NCBI GenBank assembly: GCA_018715425.1
Contig: DVLR01000268.1
Span: 1-16,837, forward strand
Direction: 5' to 3'
Length of the DNA: 16,837 nucleotides
Origin: Candidatus Merdenecus merdavium
Lineage (GTDB): Bacteria > Bacillota > Clostridia > Lachnospirales > Lachnospiraceae
Numbering within the stretch: the stretch's first letter is position 1; each line of letters opens with the position of its first letter. The translations under genes were made by a program, and so were the position numbers. The notes beneath the pieces were generated by a model. The model had not been told where the DNA came from. It ran no database searches and was given only the letters and a program-made list of their open reading frames with translations. Positions 13,626 through 16,837 of the stretch are shown here, in pieces.

Positions 13626-14976
13626 CTTCTGTCACTCTTCCTTGGAGCTGTCTAACATCTTCTATACCGTCATACTCTTGTAGCTTTAATTTATCGTATT
13701 CCTTTTTGGCATTTTCCACTATGGATAATGTTTCAATAATCGATTCATCAGATATAATTCCTTTTAAATTCCTAGCAATATCTGTTTCTTCTTTTACATT
13801 CTGTGGCTTATTTCTAGTAAACTTGTACTTTATCTTAAGCCATTCATCTTTATTCATCTTGATATTAGGAAGTGAACAAATAAGCTTATATCGCCTATTA
13901 AAGCTAGATGTAAATTTACGCTCTTTATTGTTTAACAGATTACTCATCGGCTGCATTTTATATTCTAGTGATACACCACTCGTGTTAGTAAAAGTATCAT
14001 CAGCTAAATTAACTGTTTGAGAAATCATGAAAACTGCACTAATTAACCGTTCTAATAAATTTTCTTGTGTAGTGTCAACAGATGGCTTTTCTAGAAAATC
14101 AACTACAATATCATTCTTATCACTACCTAATCTAGAAAGATTTATAATCCGTGAATCTCTAAGTGTTCTTAAATCTTCCTCTTCCAGCATTGCACCTAAG
14201 ATTTTGAGATATGCATCACTGAAATAATCGACGTCATTTGCCTTTTCAGAGATAGCCTTATTGATTCCATCAATTAGAGTAATAACTGGCTCAAATGCCC
14301 CCATTAATTCCGAGTTTGACTTGTATTGTACTACGGGCACACCATTATAATAGTGCTCTCTTTCTTCTGTAATATATAATTCCTTATCCTCGTTTTCTTC
14401 AAAGTAAAAAATCTTGGAAGAATCTGAATAAGATCCTTTTATTTTAGAATCGACAATATCATAATTTACATAGTATCTATACTTTCTTCTAATTGAATTA
14501 TCAAAAATTATAAAACCACTCACGGGAGACAATTCTATAAAGCACGGTTGAGCAAACTCATCTACATAATGCATTTCATGGGCTTCACCATAAATATCGA
14601 CTAACTTTGAAATCTCGCTGTTTAGGTCATCAACATCATTATAACTATTGATTGTTTTAAGTCGTTCATTCATTTGCTCGTTATCATGATTGTAATTAAC
14701 GGGAATACCCATAAAAAAGCCGTTGAGTGTATCAACGATGTATTTTGCGTAGTTCATCACTAAGCGATTATCCGGTTTATATTGTTCTTTTTCTTCTTGT
14801 TCTAAAATAGAATGAAATCCTTCATAAGTATTTTTTAACCTTAAATACCTTTTACACTTTATTCTGTGCTGATTTATATATTCTTTTAGCAGTTGCATTG
14901 AAATTTCTTGATCATCTTTAATAGTGAATTCTTCTCTATCATTACTGTAAAACTCTCTTATTTCTATTAAATTCAA
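13612..14976 (-). CDS. Portal protein (SPP1 gp6-like)
   Basis: A protein of about 454-457 residues. It would form the dodecameric ring at one capsid vertex through which DNA enters and leaves. Markers (numbered from the GTG at 14985) are HRIKCKRYLRLKNTYEGFHSIL (about 39-60), the conserved NRLVMNYAKYIVDTLNGFFMGIPVNY (about 73-98), EAHEMHYVDEF, the DGINKAISEKANDVDYFSDAYLKILG stretch (about 239-264, clip/stem region) and the GVSLEYKMQPMSNLL segment near 334-348. A TTG at 14976 is the likely start: GGGAGGTG lies 6 nt upstream and TerL ends just before it. A GTG at 14985 falls inside that SD and overlaps TerL. The TerL-portal-MuF order is that of the SPP1 group. Confidence 0.94.
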   Translation of the reverse strand: MNLIEIREFYSNDREEFTIKDDQEISMQLLKEYINQHRIKCKRYLRLKNTYEGFHSILEQEEKEQYKPDNRLVMNYAKYIVDTLNGFFMGIPVNYNHDNEQMNERLKTINSYNDVDDLNSEISKLVDIYGEAHEMHYVDEFAQPCFIELSPVSGFIIFDNSIRRKYRYYVNYDIVDSKIKGSYSDSSKIFYFEENEDKELYITEEREHYYNGVPVVQYKSNSELMGAFEPVITLIDGINKAISEKANDVDYFSDAYLKILGAMLEEEDLRTLRDSRIINLSRLGSDKNDIVVDFLEKPSVDTTQENLLERLISAVFMISQTVNLADDTFTNTSGVSLEYKMQPMSNLLNNKERKFTSSFNRRYKLICSLPNIKMNKDEWLKIKYKFTRNKPQNVKEETDIARNLKGIISDESIIETLSIVENAKKEYDKLKLQEYDGIEDVRQLQGRVTEDEAI

Positions 14977-14977
14977 G

Positions 14978-16249
14978 TTATACACCTCCCTTAAATTTTC
15001 TTACTACTGTTTTATTCTGTGTCATGTCGTTATCAAAAGCATATCTGCAGCAGTCTATGCTGTGATTGTCTTTGTCTTCTAACCGAGGAACTACATTACC
15101 ATCACGGTTTATTTGATAATCTATGTTTTCGAATTCAGCTGCAGTCTTTGGAGTTCTTTCCGGGTCAATCACAATGGCATCTAAATCATCTAACCACTTT
15201 TCGCCATGCTCTATACTGCCAGGTCCTTTTTTTGCTCCATACGCTTTTAATCCGTATGTCTGCAACTCTGCAATAGATTTAGGCTCTGCACTATCACAAA
15301 TCATTTCTAGATCGTTAAACCCTTGATAAATTATCTTTTCGCTTGCTTCTCTATTACTTAGTTTTACTTGTTGTATTTCTGCGATAGCATAAATAGTTCT
15401 TCTAGTTTTATCATAGTGCCATCTTCCGAAGTGGAAAGGATCTGTTGCATATCCCCAGTCTATTCCTTGCCTAATATTATCCATGTAATGGATTTCTTCA
15501 TCTGTTATCTTTCTAAATACTAAATTACCAAACGGAACAACACCTGCTCCGATTGGTTTTCCCATATATTCCCAATCATACTTATTTATATTTTTAGTTT
15601 TTACTTCTTTAGCTTCTTCGATAAATTCTTCGGAGATATAAGTATTATCTAAGTAAGTTGAATGATGTACATATATGTTATTAGGCAGGAACTGTGTTTC
15701 ATATTTTTTGTTAACCCAACTTTGCTTTCTCTTAGGAGGATTGTACGAATAATAAAACTTGTATTTTATTCCTTTTGACAATTTAGCTCTTAAGATAGAT
15801 TTCTCTATAATATCAACATCTTCTTCAACTTTAAACTCAGCTAATTCTTCAATCCACATTCTAGCAATCGGGAATTTACTAACTTTAATTGATTTAATCT
15901 TTGCAGGATCATCAGCCCCACGGAATATAATTGTATTTCCTCGAGGAAGATAAGTGATCCTTAAAGGATTTAGATTTAACTTGAATTTATTATCTAATCC
16001 AAGTATAGATATTGCTTCTTTTATCTGCTCATAGCAACTCTCTTGTAGCGTATTTCCTACTCTTCGAACACATAAACCTGTTATAGGATACTTTATTATA
16101 TCTAGTACCATTTCTATAGCTATATGGCTAGATTTCCCACTTCCTCTTCCACCTTTAAATACATGCTTTAAATATCTTCCAGCTTTTATAACTTTGTGAC
16201 ATTCCTTAAAAGCGGGCAAAATAACATTAGATAGCTTAATCGATGTCAT
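14978..16249 (-). CDS. terL: Terminase large subunit (ATPase and nuclease, PBSX/SPP1 type)
   Basis: A 423-residue DNA packaging motor. The ATPase domain carries Walker A GGRGSGKS (33-40), a Q-motif-like LQESCYEQ stretch near 68-75, the Walker B strand PIARMWIEEL (127-136) with the paired Glu, and the coupling motif YYSYNPP (166-172). The C-terminal RNase H-like nuclease domain shows its acidic residues in GIDWGYATD (Asp264), MICDSAEPKSI (Asp319) and DKDNHSIDCCRYA (Asp399). It binds the portal, translocates DNA using ATP and cuts the concatemer. The ATG overlaps the terS stop by 14 bases, with GGTGAT as SD. All key residues are present, so the gene looks intact. Confidence 0.97.
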   Translation of the reverse strand: MTSIKLSNVILPAFKECHKVIKAGRYLKHVFKGGRGSGKSSHIAIEMVLDIIKYPITGLCVRRVGNTLQESCYEQIKEAISILGLDNKFKLNLNPLRITYLPRGNTIIFRGADDPAKIKSIKVSKFPIARMWIEELAEFKVEEDVDIIEKSILRAKLSKGIKYKFYYSYNPPKRKQSWVNKKYETQFLPNNIYVHHSTYLDNTYISEEFIEEAKEVKTKNINKYDWEYMGKPIGAGVVPFGNLVFRKITDEEIHYMDNIRQGIDWGYATDPFHFGRWHYDKTRRTIYAIAEIQQVKLSNREASEKIIYQGFNDLEMICDSAEPKSIAELQTYGLKAYGAKKGPGSIEHGEKWLDDLDAIVIDPERTPKTAAEFENIDYQINRDGNVVPRLEDKDNHSIDCCRYAFDNDMTQNKTVVRKFKGGV

Positions 16250-16658
16250 CGATAATCACCACATTTTCAGATTGCAGCTCTACTTTATCAGTCCAAATCC
16301 CATATCTTTTACCGATCAACTCCGCTGCCTTTATTCTATCTTTTGCGGAAACATCAATCTCATCTATAACCTGGAATCCATCACCCTGACCTCTCAAGGT
16401 TTGCTCTTGCTGCTCTCCTCGCATAACAGAGGTCAAGTATTTTAACACCTCGTCCTGCTTAGCAATCGCTTTATCTTCAAGTTCTTTTAATCTTTTGTTA
16501 ACATATTCTTTTATTGTAGTGTTTTGTAGTAATTTACTAGCATTTGTATTTGCGTACTTTTTACTATATCCTGCTTCTATCGCTGCCTTGGTAGCATTAC
16601 CTGAGATAATATACTCATCAGCAAATTTCTTTTGTTTAATTGTCATTTTCCCTGACAA
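16236..16658 (-). CDS. terS: Terminase small subunit
   Basis: A protein of about 140 residues that recognises the packaging site and loads the large subunit. The start MTIKQKKFADEYIISGNATKAAIEAGYSKKYA is the classic helix-turn-helix N-terminus of PBSX/SPP1-type small terminases (KQKKFADEY, then NATKAAIEAGYS). A helical oligomerisation part follows (TTIKEYVNKRLKELEDKAIAKQDEVLKYLTSVM). A C-terminal portion with DRIKAAELIGKRYGIWTDKVEL is typical of the family, where it contacts TerL. I chose the TTG at 16658 because GGGGGTGG lies about 6 nt upstream. GTG codons at 16667 and 16664 fall inside that SD, and an ATG at 16646 is a further option. The exact start is uncertain by a few residues. Confidence 0.92.
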   Translation of the reverse strand: MSGKMTIKQKKFADEYIISGNATKAAIEAGYSKKYANTNASKLLQNTTIKEYVNKRLKELEDKAIAKQDEVLKYLTSVMRGEQQEQTLRGQGDGFQVIDEIDVSAKDRIKAAELIGKRYGIWTDKVELQSENVVIIDDID

Positions 16659-16670
16659 GCACACCACCCC

Positions 16671-16837
16671 CTATCTTTTTCCCTTGTTCACATTTATGTA
16701 TTTTTGCTTTCGCTCTGTATTATCTTTTAGCCTTTCCGACGACTCTTGTAAGTAAACATTGTTCGGGTAAATTCCATTAAGTAAAAATTTTATAATTAAA
16801 TAGCAACCGTATTCACTCTTAAAATGACTATGTGATC
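16671..16837 (-). CDS. C-terminal end of an unknown ORF at the right edge
   Basis: An open minus-strand frame enters from the right edge and gives 54 residues before a TAG at 16673-16671. The residues are SHSHFKSEYGCYLIIKFLLN, then GIYPNNVYLQESSERLKDNT, then a basic end, ERKQKYINVNKGKR. Base composition and the hydrophilic basic end look like a real protein tail, but it matches nothing I recognise and no start is visible. It ends 12 bases before the TTG chosen for terS and is in the same frame as that gene. It could be the last gene of the preceding regulatory or replication block. Confidence 0.45.
   Translation of the reverse strand, partial: SHSHFKSEYGCYLIIKFLLNGIYPNNVYLQESSERLKDNTERKQKYINVNKGKR

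Noticed and set aside
13706..14020. Plus-strand 104-residue hydrophobic frame opposite the portal gene
   Set aside because: Hydrophobic antisense frames arise from charged AT-rich coding sequence; the portal motifs on the minus strand are convincing and this frame has no SD.
16495..16755. Plus-strand 86-residue frame across terS
   Set aside because: Antisense to the well-supported terS helix-turn-helix region; no start signal, and the minus strand is open across the same interval.

Overview
The window is one continuous, minus-strand late-gene block of a tailed phage or prophage with a siphovirus-type (long, flexible tail) architecture. The DNA is AT-rich by eye, Shine-Dalgarno (SD) sequences are strong (GGAGG and GGTG types), and TTG starts are frequent. 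The protein families match phages of low-GC Firmicutes, most likely a Bacillaceae-like host. I cannot name the host or phage. No integrase, repressor or att site lies in the window, so prophage versus free phage cannot be decided.

Read in the direction of transcription (right to left), the layout is as follows. (1) DNA packaging: a partial unknown ORF at the right edge, then terminase small and large subunits (16.7-15.0 kb). (2) Head: portal, SPP1 gp7-like minor head protein (MuF domain), a 180-bp non-coding gap with hairpins, scaffold and major capsid protein, with no prohead protease (15.0-11.1 kb). (3) An acidic-linker protein with a HeH/SAP-like C-terminus, then the connector genes: head-tail adaptor, head closure, HK97 gp10-like tail completion protein and tail terminator (11.1-9.25 kb). 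(4) Tail: TP901-1-type major tail protein, two tail-assembly chaperone frames joined by a -1 ribosomal frameshift, tape measure, Dit and a 1070-residue Tal/fibre protein (9.2-1.5 kb). (5) Two small unknown genes, a holin-like membrane protein and the start of an Amidase_3 endolysin, which runs off the left edge (1.5-0 kb).

Genes overlap by a few bases (TAATG, ATGA, TTGA) or lie within about 15 bp of each other. The exceptions are the 180-bp gap upstream of the scaffold gene and a few short gaps, so the whole block is probably transcribed as one or a few late mRNAs. Terminase cuts and pumps DNA through the portal into a scaffold-built capsid. The connector proteins seal the head and join the tail. 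Chaperones and tape measure set tail length, Dit and Tal form the tip, and holin plus amidase release progeny.

Most of this is a recognisable, ordinary phage morphogenesis module. The best-supported special signal is the frameshift cassette in the chaperone genes: a G GGT TTT slippery heptamer at 8417-8423 followed 5 nt later by a 10-bp stem-loop (8377-8411). Other points worth a look are the hairpin-bearing gap before the scaffold gene, three consecutive identical TAATTATG gene junctions before the lysis genes, a possible dual-start holin, 44-residue repeats in the tape measure, and an open frame upstream of terS separated from it by one in-frame amber codon. I see no sign of a wholly new defence or mobile system.
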